DNA of 64,000 bases from Flavobacteriaceae bacterium (GTDB lineage Bacteria > Bacteroidota > Bacteroidia > Flavobacteriales > Flavobacteriaceae): NCBI GenBank assembly GCA_019634365.1, contig JAHQVM010000009.1:1-64000 (forward strand), read 5' to 3'. Of this stretch, positions 55,318-64,000 are shown piece after piece. The notes beneath the pieces were generated by a model. That model did no database searches. It worked only from the letters and a program-made list of their open reading frames with translations, and had not been told where the DNA came from. Numbering within the stretch: the stretch's first letter is position 1; the number at the start of each line of letters is the position of its first letter. The position numbers were made by a program, and so were the translations under genes.

Positions 55318-58248
55318 TTAGCAACCTAAGAGTTGAACTATGGTTTGTCCGCTCTCATTTTTTCGAATGTCTATCCTAGCAGCTTCGTTGTGCAAATTGT
55401 TTCGGATAAGTTTTATGGCTTCGTTGCCACTTATCTCCTTTTCTCCATTGAAGAATTTGGCTCCTTTCTCCATTAAATCAAAGATTACTTTTGCCGGATC
55501 CTCCTCAGGGCCATAGGACGTTTTTGTGGTTTTAATCGTACTTTTATGTCCCTTGTTCCAGAAATATACCTTTGGTTTGCCATTATTGCCTTTTACAACA
55601 TTTACAGTTTCTATGGCCTCGGGTTTCTTAACAAGTTCTTTGGCTTGTTCGGTACTTATTCTTTTGTCATTCAAATAAAAGATAGCTCCCTGCGAAATCA
55701 CCTCTTTTAGGTCGATTAGCGGATCCTGAACCTGCTGATTGGGATTGTGGGTATTCAAATCGGTTAGGTAGACAGCGTATTCACCATTGGCGAGTTCCTT
55801 GTTGGTAACTTGTAAGGAAGTGTTGTAGGTTAAAAGCTTGTTAGCCTTATCCGAAGATATTTTCTCTCCATTAAGGTAAAAGGTAGGGGTTTTTCTATAT
55901 CCATATTTCAACGGATTTCCTTCCTTGTCTACAGGATTTCCCTGTTGACCGAAATAACTCGTCTCACCATTTTTCGTAGCGTAAAAATATTCCTTACCAT
56001 TAATCTCAACATTACCTGTTCTCAGGGAAAGGTTTTTGGTTTGAATATTCAGTTGTACCGGTTCTGCGGATGCTGAAGACTTCCCTTTTTTCAGATAGAT
56101 AGGTTCTTTTGAAATCTTCACAGTAGGGTTCTTCGAATTCAATCCGCTGGACTGAATGTTCAGCTTTTCATGTTTATCGGCTTCCACGATTTCCAGTGCC
56201 TTAGCGGCCGATATCTTTTTCCCTTCGTAGTAGAAGGTGGCACCTTTTTTGGCCATCTTTTCGATATGCTTAATGGGATCCTCTGGCGCTGGTGGTGGAG
56301 GTGGTGGTGGAATGTTTTGATCCGATTCTCCTTCCCATACATTTCCGGGGGAACCTTCCTCCCAAGTATTCTCTTTAGATGGTGGAGGCGGTGGCGGAGG
56401 TACAGGGAAATTGGGAGTACTTCCGTCTGTATTAATATAAATTTTTGGCTTTTGGTTGGGCCCTCTACTCATTCCGAAGGTATAGGACTCCAATTTATCA
56501 ACGAGCGATACTGCCTTGAAATAAGTTATTTTACGATTGTTGAAATAAAACTCACCGCCGTCATCCTGATATTTAGACAGCATTGCTTTTCGTTTTGCAT
56601 TCGGGATTTTGGTGAGATCTACTTTATACACCATTGGGGGTGCAGTGGATTCATTGGGATCGTTTGTCCATGTATTGGTTTCGTTTGGATCCGAAACCCA
56701 ACTGTTCTGCGGACCGTTATTCTTGCTAGGAGCAGGTGGCGGTGGTGGAGGCGGTGGAATGAGCTTCATGCCTCCATTGGCTTTGGAATAGTGGGTTTTG
56801 GCAAATTCTCGCTCTACTTTTTCTAAGAATTTCTTTGGTGTGTTTTTAATACGTACAGAAGGGAAGGAAGCCGTATAATCGGTTTCTTCCCAGTCTTTTG
56901 TGAAAGCATCGATAGCCTGAGCCAGGTCGCCTAACTTAATACTTTTGTTATTGAATTTAATCTTACTGTTAATGATTTCTACTACAAAGGCCTTTTTGCC
57001 ATTTCTTGCGGCACCTTCTAGATATTCCTGCGCATAGGTTTTTTGAGCCTTTGGGGTTTCTACCGCTAAGGGCGTATTCCCCTTCGAGCGAACTACTTCT
57101 TGATCTCCCGTTACTAATCTGTGAAATCCATAGTCCCAAAGTGCGTCGAAAATAAACTGGACTTCTTCCCTTGGGGCATTCTTGGGTTCCATGATGTGGA
57201 TGTTCAAGATTCTGTTGCGCTGGGCTGCATTGATATCTTGATGAAAGGATCCGGCTACAGAGGCCAGGGTCTTTTTTGTCGCCTCCACGCCATTTACTAG
57301 ATAGGTGCCGTTGTCTAATATAGTGAGCTCCATACTTCGGGCAGTTAAACCGTCGGTTACAGTATTTTCTAGAGGGAAGGAGGTGTTGTCTTGAACGACT
57401 TGCTGTGTAGTACTAAATCCGTAGATAAGCATGGCCAATAAGGGCAGTACTATAAGGCTACGGACCCAGGTACTGGTCCTGGACGTTTGTTTTTTCATGA
57501 CTTTAATTCGTTTTTTGATGAATGAATAATTAATAGGGTTCGCTAAGGAAGGCGAACAGGCATGTGATGAGTATGCCAAAAGGGTATTCTGGTAGGTGGC
57601 TGCGTCGATTCCGGATTTCAACACGGCACGATCTGCCAAAAATTCGTGATTCAATTTTATACTGCGTCTAATGAGGTGCAACACTGGGTTGAACCAAAAG
57701 ACAACCAGTAATAATTCAATAAATAGGATGTCCAAACTGTGCATTTCACGTGCGTGGACTTCTTCATGGTCCATGACTTCCTTTGGAATTTCATTGGCTT
57801 CAAATTCATTTTTATTCAGGAAAACATAAGACAAAAAAGTGTGAGGAGTTGTTGGGGTCTGTAATAGTACTTTAAAAATGTTTCGGTCTTTGAAATAAGG
57901 GTTCTTCCGTATTTTCTGGATCATTGAGAACAGGTTCTTTCCAAACTTTCCTCCAAAAATCAGAATACCAAGGCCAAATACGCTCCAAAGTGCGATTGCA
58001 AGATAATTGGGGGATCTTTCCTCCACGATCGTAATATCTGGATACTCTGTAGTAATGAAGGTTCCCACAACGGGCTCTACTTCTATATATTCTGTAAAAG
58101 TGATAAAGGGTATGGCAAAGGATACGATAACGATCCCCAATAAATAGAATCGCTTTAAGGTATGCATGTTTTCTCGCTCCAAAAAGAGTTTGTAAAAAGC
58201 ATAGAGGATTGCCATACAGGCGGCCGATTTTATCAAATAAAGTTCCAT
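55318..58248 (-). CDS. M56 (BlaR1-like) metallopeptidase with long C-terminal repeat region and poly-proline linkers
   Basis: MDHEEVHAREMHSLD zinc motif; poly-P tracts; repeated FYxNxKxIS modules. Confidence 0.92.
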   Translation of the reverse strand: MELYLIKSAACMAILYAFYKLFLERENMHTLKRFYLLGIVIVSFAIPFITFTEYIEVEPVVGTFITTEYPDITIVEERSPNYLAIALWSVFGLGILIFGGKFGKNLFSMIQKIRKNPYFKDRNIFKVLLQTPTTPHTFLSYVFLNKNEFEANEIPKEVMDHEEVHAREMHSLDILFIELLLVVFWFNPVLHLIRRSIKLNHEFLADRAVLKSGIDAATYQNTLLAYSSHACSPSLANPINYSFIKKRIKVMKKQTSRTSTWVRSLIVLPLLAMLIYGFSTTQQVVQDNTSFPLENTVTDGLTARSMELTILDNGTYLVNGVEATKKTLASVAGSFHQDINAAQRNRILNIHIMEPKNAPREEVQFIFDALWDYGFHRLVTGDQEVVRSKGNTPLAVETPKAQKTYAQEYLEGAARNGKKAFVVEIINSKIKFNNKSIKLGDLAQAIDAFTKDWEETDYTASFPSVRIKNTPKKFLEKVEREFAKTHYSKANGGMKLIPPPPPPPPAPSKNNGPQNSWVSDPNETNTWTNDPNESTAPPMVYKVDLTKIPNAKRKAMLSKYQDDGGEFYFNNRKITYFKAVSLVDKLESYTFGMSRGPNQKPKIYINTDGSTPNFPVPPPPPPPSKENTWEEGSPGNVWEGESDQNIPPPPPPPAPEDPIKHIEKMAKKGATFYYEGKKISAAKALEIVEADKHEKLNIQSSGLNSKNPTVKISKEPIYLKKGKSSASAEPVQLNIQTKNLSLRTGNVEINGKEYFYATKNGETSYFGQQGNPVDKEGNPLKYGYRKTPTFYLNGEKISSDKANKLLTYNTSLQVTNKELANGEYAVYLTDLNTHNPNQQVQDPLIDLKEVISQGAIFYLNDKRISTEQAKELVKKPEAIETVNVVKGNNGKPKVYFWNKGHKSTIKTTKTSYGPEEDPAKVIFDLMEKGAKFFNGEKEISGNEAIKLIRNNLHNEAARIDIRKNESGQTIVQLLGC

Positions 58249-58250
58249 AC

Positions 58251-58616
58251 CTATTTCTTTTTAATTTGTTTGTCAATCAAACTGCGAAGATCTTCCAATT
58301 CCTCTTTGGTCAAATCGGTGGTTTCTGTAAAAAACGATGCAAATTGGGAGGCATTATTGTTGAAGAAATTCTTGATCAACCCATTCATATGCTTCGAAAA
58401 ATAATCCTTCTTCTTTACCAACGGAAAGTACTCCCGAGAACGCCCCAATTGCTTGTAGTCCACAAATTTTTTGTCCTGCATACGCTTTAAAAGGGTGGCT
58501 ACCGTTGTGGTGGCTGGGCGCGGTTCTGGATAGGCTTCGATGAGGTCTTTCATAAAAGCGCGCTTCTGTCTCCAGAGGATTTGCATGAGTTGTTCTTCGG
58601 CGTTCGATAATTGCAT
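58251..58616 (-). CDS. BlaI/MecI/CopY family repressor
   Basis: MQLSNAEEQLMQILWRQKRAFMKDLIEAYPEPRPATTTVATLLKRMQDKKFVDYK. Confidence 0.93.
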   Translation of the reverse strand: MQLSNAEEQLMQILWRQKRAFMKDLIEAYPEPRPATTTVATLLKRMQDKKFVDYKQLGRSREYFPLVKKKDYFSKHMNGLIKNFFNNNASQFASFFTETTDLTKEELEDLRSLIDKQIKKK

Positions 58617-58642
58617 TTTCTTCTACGTTTTTAGAATTGACT

Positions 58643-58682
58643 CTACAAATGTAGAATAAATATTTTAATTCTACAAACGTAG
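58643..58682. promoter_or_regulatory. Two BlaI-type operators in the blaI/phnA divergent intergenic region
   Basis: CTACAAATGTAG (58643-58654) and CTACAAACGTAG (58671-58682), 28 bp apart; resembles TACANNTGTA. Confidence 0.78.
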
Positions 58683-58740
58683 AGTAAAAAAATATTGGGT
58701 TTATTCAGTTACCTTTGCCCGAACTACAAACCCAGTTACC

Positions 58741-59310
58741 TTGGAAAGAGACCTGAGAAAACGTGCCGAAGAAAGATGCGAATTGTGCGGAAACGATGAA
58801 AACCTAACCGTTTATGAAGTTCCCCAATCGCCTCATGGTGGATTGGAAAGCCATGTGTTGACGTGTTCGACTTGTGAGTCTCAGTTTGATACAGAAACTA
58901 GGGATGCCAATCACTGGCGATGTCTAAACGATAGTATGTGGAGTACCGTACCTGCGGTTCAGGTGATGGCTTGGCGCATGCTACATCGGTTGAAAGCCGA
59001 AGGCTGGCCACAGGATTTATTGGATATGATGTACTTGGATGAAGCGACCCATGCATGGGCCGCTGCTGCTGGAGATGCCGAAGATAAAACCGATGCTATC
59101 GTTCACAAGGATGCCAATGGCGCCATATTGCAAGCTGGCGATAGTGTAGTCCTCATTAAAGACCTTAAAGTAAAAGGTTCCAGCATGGTTGCGAAGCAAG
59201 GAACTGCTGTTAGGCGCATATCCCTAGATCACGAAAATGCCGAATATATTGAAGGCAAAGTAGATGGCCAGCACATAGTTATTGTGACCAAATATGTGAA
59301 GAAGCTATAA
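58741..59310 (+). CDS. PhnA/YjdM-type zinc-ribbon protein
   Basis: RCELCGNDENLTVYEVP; 'DANGAILQAGDSVVLIKDLKVKGSSMVAKQGTAVRRISL'; TTG start. Confidence 0.9.
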   Translation: MERDLRKRAEERCELCGNDENLTVYEVPQSPHGGLESHVLTCSTCESQFDTETRDANHWRCLNDSMWSTVPAVQVMAWRMLHRLKAEGWPQDLLDMMYLDEATHAWAAAAGDAEDKTDAIVHKDANGAILQAGDSVVLIKDLKVKGSSMVAKQGTAVRRISLDHENAEYIEGKVDGQHIVIVTKYVKKL

Positions 59311-59313
59311 GTT

Positions 59314-60702
59314 CTATTGGCTCATTTCAGTAAAATAATGATAGAACATGGGAATGGTCTCAATTCCTTTTAGGTAGTTCCAGATTCCGAAATGTTCGTT
59401 CGGGGAGTGGATGGCGTCACTGTCCAAACCAAAGCCCATCAAAATGGTTTTGCTTTTAAGTTCTTTTTCAAATAGAGCTACAATCGGGATACTTCCTCCA
59501 CTGCGTTGTGGGATGGGTGTTTTTCCAAAAGTGGCTTCATAGGCTTTAGAAGCCGCTTGGTATCCAATACTATCGATCGGGGTTACATAGGCCTGTCCGC
59601 CGTGATGCGGACTCACTTTAACCGTAACGCCTTTCGGAGCGATGTTTTCAAAATGATTTTGGAACAGTTCCGTAATGCGTTCCCAATTCTGGTCCGGTAC
59701 CAATCGCATAGAGATTTTTGCGTAGGCCTTACTGGCGATCACTGTTTTTGCACCTTCACCTATATATCCACCCCAAATTCCGTTGACATCCAAGGTTGGA
59801 CGGATCGAATTGCGCTCGTTGGTGGTATAACCTTCCTCACCATACACATCTTCAATGTCCAAGGCTTTGGTATAGGCTTCCTTACTGAAAGGGGCTTCGG
59901 CCATCTTATCTCGCTCCTCGCGGCTCAGTTCTTCAACTTCATCATAGAATCCAGGAATGGTAATATGCTTGTTTTCATCGTGAAGGGAAGCGATCATTTT
60001 GGTCAACACATTAATGGGATTGGCCACGGCACCACCGTATAATCCGCTATGAAGGTCACGGTTGGGCCCCGTTACTTCCACTTCTACATAACTCAATCCA
60101 CGCAGTCCTGTGGTAATTGAGGGAATGTCGTTTGCAATCATGCCCGTATCACTGATAAGTATTACATCATTGGCCAGTTTTTCCTGATTGCGGGTGACGA
60201 ACCATCCCAAGCTTTCACTTCCTACCTCTTCCTCGCCTTCGATCATAAATTTTACGTTACAAGGCAATTGTCCCGTACTCGTCATATATTCCAATGCCTT
60301 TACATGCATGTACATCTGGCCCTTGTCGTCGCAGCTCCCCCGGGCAAAGATGGCACCATCGGGATGAAGCTCAGTTTCCTTGATCACCGGTTCAAATGGT
60401 GGACTGTCCCAAAGATCCAATGGATCGGGCGGTTGCACGTCGTAATGACCATAAACCAGAACGGTGGGTAGGTCGGGATCGATTATTTTTTCACCGTACA
60501 CAATGGGATAACCAGGAGTTTCACAGATTTCAACCTTGTCACACCCTGCCTTTTCGAGGCTTTCCTTAATGGCATCGGCGGTTTTAATCACATCATCCTT
60601 GTAGGCCGAATCGGCACTGATAGATGGAATTTTGAGTAATTCTATAAGTTCATTTATGAATCGATCTTTGTGTTGATCTACATAGGCTTTGGCACTGTCC
60701 AT
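59314..60702 (-). CDS. M20 family dipeptidase
   Basis: VLVYGHYDVQPPDPLDLWDSPPFEPV; ARGSCDDKGQ; EGEEEVGSESL. Confidence 0.93.
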   Translation of the reverse strand: MDSAKAYVDQHKDRFINELIELLKIPSISADSAYKDDVIKTADAIKESLEKAGCDKVEICETPGYPIVYGEKIIDPDLPTVLVYGHYDVQPPDPLDLWDSPPFEPVIKETELHPDGAIFARGSCDDKGQMYMHVKALEYMTSTGQLPCNVKFMIEGEEEVGSESLGWFVTRNQEKLANDVILISDTGMIANDIPSITTGLRGLSYVEVEVTGPNRDLHSGLYGGAVANPINVLTKMIASLHDENKHITIPGFYDEVEELSREERDKMAEAPFSKEAYTKALDIEDVYGEEGYTTNERNSIRPTLDVNGIWGGYIGEGAKTVIASKAYAKISMRLVPDQNWERITELFQNHFENIAPKGVTVKVSPHHGGQAYVTPIDSIGYQAASKAYEATFGKTPIPQRSGGSIPIVALFEKELKSKTILMGFGLDSDAIHSPNEHFGIWNYLKGIETIPMFYHYFTEMSQ

Positions 60703-60775
60703 GGATGGTATTTTATTGAAGTATTGGTATAGATTAACGAAGGTACGAAAAGATGCAAATTTGAGGGAAAGTTTG

Positions 60776-60805
60776 TTTGTAAATTACAAATCTTCCTTAT
60801 ATTTG
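60776..60805 (+). promoter_or_regulatory. Bacteroidetes-type promoter for tRNA-Leu
   Basis: TTTG-N18-TATATTTG ending ~10 nt before the tRNA. Confidence 0.75.
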
Positions 60806-60815
60806 CCCTCCCTAA

Positions 60816-60897
60816 GCGGATGTGGTGGAACTGGTAGACACGCTAGACTTAGGATCTAGTGCCGCAAGGCGTGGGGGTTCGACTCCCTTCATCCGCA
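60816..60897 (+). tRNA. tRNA-Leu (anticodon TAG)
   Basis: GCGGATG...CATCCGC acceptor; anticodon loop CTTAGGA; long variable arm; TTCGACTC T-loop. Confidence 0.95.
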
Positions 60898-60899
60898 CA

Positions 60900-60929
60900 A
60901 ACCTTCAGAGTTTTCTGGAGGTTTTTTTA
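60900..60929 (+). terminator. Terminator after tRNA-Leu
   Basis: ACCTTCAGAGTTTTCTGGAGGTTTTTTT. Confidence 0.75.
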
Positions 60930-61023
60930 TTTCCTGGATTTTCCAATGAAAACAGAATGATCCAAAATGAAGGGAGAAGAAGCCTGTCCGGCAGTAATGC
61001 GGGAACTCCCTGCATCTGCACAG

Positions 61024-61052
61024 AGCTCTCGATTTTTCGGGAGCATTTTTGT
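61024..61052 (+). terminator. Second terminator-like hairpin
   Basis: GCTCTCGATTTTTCGGGAGC followed by ATTTTTG. Confidence 0.6.
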
Positions 61053-61149
61053 TTTCAAGAAGTGTTTGGGTAACGGTGTTTCGTTGATATGCATACTAAG
61101 GAATCACAACCCAAAATCCAATGAATCGATACCGCTTTCTTTTTTTTTG

Positions 61150-62229
61150 TTAGTTCCGATTTAAGGGAATTCTTATAGGTAGCAATTGATATTGCACCGC
61201 ATAAACACCCACATCGTGTTGTTTGCCCCGAAGTGGTATTTTGCCCAACTTTTCGTATTTAAAATCATTTTTGGGCAGGGCGTTTTTTAGGTTCTCTGAA
61301 ATGAGCAGCTCTTGGCTGTAATCGTTGCATTTGCTCTGGATTCTCGCAGCCGTGTTTATGGTGTCACCGTGATAGGCAATCTCCTTTTTGTGTTTCCCAA
61401 CTTCGGTAGCAATGACCACCCCACCATTCACGCCAGCTTTAAAAAAAGGGATGCAGTTGTATTTTTCTGAATAGTAGGTCTGTCGTTTTTGCAATCGATG
61501 CTTGAAATTATAAAACGCATGAAGGCAATTGCCATTTCTGATGCCATGTTTAAAATTCCAAGTAAGGACCACTTCATCGCCCACATATTGATAAATCTCG
61601 GCTTCATTTTCTATCACTACCCCAAGATCGTTAAAACAATCCTGTATGAATCGGCTGTATTTTAAATGCCCCAGTTTCTCGGCATGCTGGGTAGAATCCT
61701 TTAAATCCAGGAACATGAAAATACGTTCCTCTTCGTGGGGTTCGTAAAACTTTCCCATCAAAATTTTCCAAAGGTTGTTCCCGCCCAACATGAGGTTTAC
61801 CTGCCAAAGGGCGGCCATGAAGAAATCGGTGGTAAGGATAAAGAAATAGATGGCCCAACTTCCCTCATCGAAGATGAACTCTTTTAAACTTATTTCTACA
61901 TCTAGCAGTGCAGGAACAAAAACATAAGAAACCAAAACCAGCAATAAAAGGATCCCTATAGACAAGAAGGAACGAATGAGCAGGAGTTTTCCCGCAGAGA
62001 TACGCTTATAATAGCGTTCATCGGCAACAATTTGGGCGCATCCCGAAATAGCACCGAAAATGGGTCCTATGGTAAGGCTGTACAGGAAGCTGGTTGTAAG
62101 ATCGAAATCGATCGCCCCATCTTCTGTAGCACCAACGCCACGCACGATGGTTAGAAACATAAATGCGAGGGTCCATCCGGCCGAAAAAGTAGCGATGATC
62201 TTGAGCCTACGTTTGTTGGTGAATGTCAC
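61150..62229 (-). CDS. Membrane-bound adenylate/guanylate cyclase domain protein
   Basis: N-terminal TMs; MFLDLKDSTQHAEKLG; YQYVGDEVVLTW; GDTINTAARIQSKC. Confidence 0.88.
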   Translation of the reverse strand: MTFTNKRRLKIIATFSAGWTLAFMFLTIVRGVGATEDGAIDFDLTTSFLYSLTIGPIFGAISGCAQIVADERYYKRISAGKLLLIRSFLSIGILLLLVLVSYVFVPALLDVEISLKEFIFDEGSWAIYFFILTTDFFMAALWQVNLMLGGNNLWKILMGKFYEPHEEERIFMFLDLKDSTQHAEKLGHLKYSRFIQDCFNDLGVVIENEAEIYQYVGDEVVLTWNFKHGIRNGNCLHAFYNFKHRLQKRQTYYSEKYNCIPFFKAGVNGGVVIATEVGKHKKEIAYHGDTINTAARIQSKCNDYSQELLISENLKNALPKNDFKYEKLGKIPLRGKQHDVGVYAVQYQLLPIRIPLNRN

Positions 62230-62430
62230 AGGATGCTGGGTCTTGGGTGAAAAGGTTACTTGTCTTCAAAATTAGGCAAATAATTGAAGATCATTGCACA
62301 AGAAATAATGAAGGAATTAAGTACGTATTATATCATTGTAACATGAAATCAGTATATCATTGATAATATTTCCCTACCTTTAAACCGCTTCCCCAGCTTT
62401 TACTCTGTATATCGGTATGTTCTACTCATT

Positions 62431-64000
62431 ATGAACATTATAAAAGTGAAAGCCATGAAAACCCAATCCATTTTTCAATATACTGCGCAAGCAGTAAGAT
62501 TCCTTTTTACAACACTCCTTATCACGATCCTATTTTTGGGATGTAAGGACAAGGCCTCCGAAAAAGAAACCCCTTCCGAAAAAGAAACCTTATTAACCAC
62601 TATGGGTTCTACACCCTCTGTGCATGTCGCCTTTGCCGGTGGTGGTTGGCGCGCCCATACCGGCCATTCGGCATGGACCATTTCCCTCTTGGAAAACGGA
62701 ACCTATTCCTTAGGAGATGTATATGACCATGTAGGCACATTTTCATCTAATTCGGGCGGGAGTTGGTTCAGTACCATGCTCATGTATTCCAGCAGTTTTG
62801 TTTCCGACATCCAAGCTGCGGACGCCGTGACCCAATGGAACTCCACCGGCGGATGGATCGGTAAGCAAAGAGCCCTTTTTGACGCTGCTCCCTGCGGATT
62901 GGCGCCCGACGGCATCTATCTGGAATGTGTGTTCGATCACTACACCAACAAATCCTACACCGGCGGAACCTATTGGAAATTGATGGTCGAAAACCTGGTG
63001 TTTAAAAGTTATCCATTGGGCACAACCACCTTGAGCGATCCGCACCAATCCTGGGCCAAGGACAAGCCTTTACTGTTGGCTTCTACGCTTCTTACCAATG
63101 CCGTGGTGTTAAATAGCACTAAAGATGATGAGAACAACCAATATTATCAAGCCTGTGTAGATCCCAGCACGCCCGTACTTAATGGTGATTCTGGGTCCGA
63201 TTGCAGCCAAGGAAGGCCCGTAGATGTTTCGGCGGCGACGTTTTCCAGCATACCTTCAGGGAACAGTTACCAAGCCTCTCCTTTCTTGGCAGAGTTGGGA
63301 ACGAGTAAATTAAACCTGGGATATACGGCCGACTTCGAATTCGAAACGGCTCCCAAGATTACCAAATCCGTGGCCCTGCCTTTGCAAAGTGATGGCGTTC
63401 CCGTGATGACAGCGGCAGCCGCTTCCAGTGCCGCGGCGGGATTTGGAGCCAGCGAGCACATTACCGGCTCTTTCGATTTTTCCTGGGTTTTCGAGGACAA
63501 TGCCATTAGCTTTGGCCTCAATGGAGGCTCGGTAGATCATGTAGTCGCCAAAGGATTAAGCCTTACCGATCTTGCCGACAAAAAAGTAGTGCGTTTGGCC
63601 GATGGTGGTGCCGCAGATAATTCTGCCGTGGCCCAGTTGGTACGTTCCCTGCAACTTAATGGGCAGGCCGATGGTTTCAATATTGTGGCTTTCGATAACG
63701 TATCGGATATTACCACCATACAAGGGGCGGCCAATGTGGGGATCGATATTGCCAGTTTATTTGGTTATAAAGACCAACTCTGTGTGAATTTAAAACTCAC
63801 CAAATACTGTATCACCACGCCCAACTTACAGATTTTCGAAGCCGCTCCCTTAACCAGTACCCAACATACGTGGGCTTATGGAACTGGGTCCAATCAGTTG
63901 GTCTATACCCAATACCAGATTACCACCAAGGCCAATCCCACTTTGGGAATTGTTGGAGGCACCAAGGGTACCTTGCATTCCTTTACCTGTGCCTATCCCA
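62431..64000 (+). CDS. cPLA2/patatin-like phospholipase lipoprotein, incomplete at window end (not in supplied ORF track)
   Basis: Frame open to window end; lipobox ILFLGC; VAFAGGGWRAHTG; SSNSGGSWFS (GxSGGSW-like nucleophile); LADGGAADNSA. Confidence 0.78.
   Translation, partial: MNIIKVKAMKTQSIFQYTAQAVRFLFTTLLITILFLGCKDKASEKETPSEKETLLTTMGSTPSVHVAFAGGGWRAHTGHSAWTISLLENGTYSLGDVYDHVGTFSSNSGGSWFSTMLMYSSSFVSDIQAADAVTQWNSTGGWIGKQRALFDAAPCGLAPDGIYLECVFDHYTNKSYTGGTYWKLMVENLVFKSYPLGTTTLSDPHQSWAKDKPLLLASTLLTNAVVLNSTKDDENNQYYQACVDPSTPVLNGDSGSDCSQGRPVDVSAATFSSIPSGNSYQASPFLAELGTSKLNLGYTADFEFETAPKITKSVALPLQSDGVPVMTAAAASSAAAGFGASEHITGSFDFSWVFEDNAISFGLNGGSVDHVVAKGLSLTDLADKKVVRLADGGAADNSAVAQLVRSLQLNGQADGFNIVAFDNVSDITTIQGAANVGIDIASLFGYKDQLCVNLKLTKYCITTPNLQIFEAAPLTSTQHTWAYGTGSNQLVYTQYQITTKANPTLGIVGGTKGTLHSFTCAYP

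Noticed and set aside
56170-56826. Antisense ORF rich in W/R/G opposite the M56 gene
   Set aside because: Mirror image of the poly-proline codons of the true minus-strand gene
60822-61073. ORF 'MVELVDTLDLGSSAARRGGSTPFIRT...'
   Set aside because: Translation of the tRNA-Leu gene; a classic false ORF
1-64000. CRISPR arrays, rRNA operon, prophage or intact transposase/integrase
   Set aside because: No regularly spaced repeats of CRISPR size, no rRNA sequence and no recombinase or phage structural motifs recognised; the only short arrays are the 3x16 bp repeat and regulatory-type repeats

Overview
The window looks like a ~64 kb chromosomal segment from a marine-type Flavobacteriaceae/Bacteroidetes genome. 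Supporting signs are TAnnTTTG-type -7 boxes, T9SS C-terminal sorting domains, M56/BlaI pairs, TPR-LuxR and LytTR regulators, and an S23 four-helix-bundle remnant. It is densely coding with one tRNA (Leu-TAG). I saw no rRNA operon, CRISPR array, prophage or intact transposon. The main loci are: (i) a cyclic-nucleotide-domain sigma54 activator, followed by a compound inverted repeat, a near-consensus -24/-12 promoter, OsmC and pyruvate:ferredoxin oxidoreductase, with a nucleotide cyclase converging on them; (ii) a TPR-LuxR regulator followed by two very small genes, where paired TTGCACCC direct repeats sit at near-constant distance upstream of the -7 box of each unit (the best candidate for an undescribed mini-regulon; the third site is degenerate); (iii) a PhoX-type phosphatase with Pho-box-like 11-bp direct repeats, next to a MauG-type peroxidase and VCBS proteins; (iv) two BlaI/M56 systems with different operators, one M56 protein carrying a poly-proline-linked array of degenerate 'FYxNGKxIS' repeats; (v) a transglutaminase-7TM / RimK-like ATP-grasp / outer-membrane-protein trio with an apparently intact C-H-D triad; (vi) a trans-4-hydroxy-L-proline catabolic cluster broken by a nonsense-mutated S23-like gene and a 3x16-bp repeat abutting a TTG start; (vii) a degenerate copy of the tRNA-Leu 3' end plus terminator; (viii) a cPLA2/patatin-like lipoprotein running off the end. 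All product calls come from motif recognition by eye. No database search was run.
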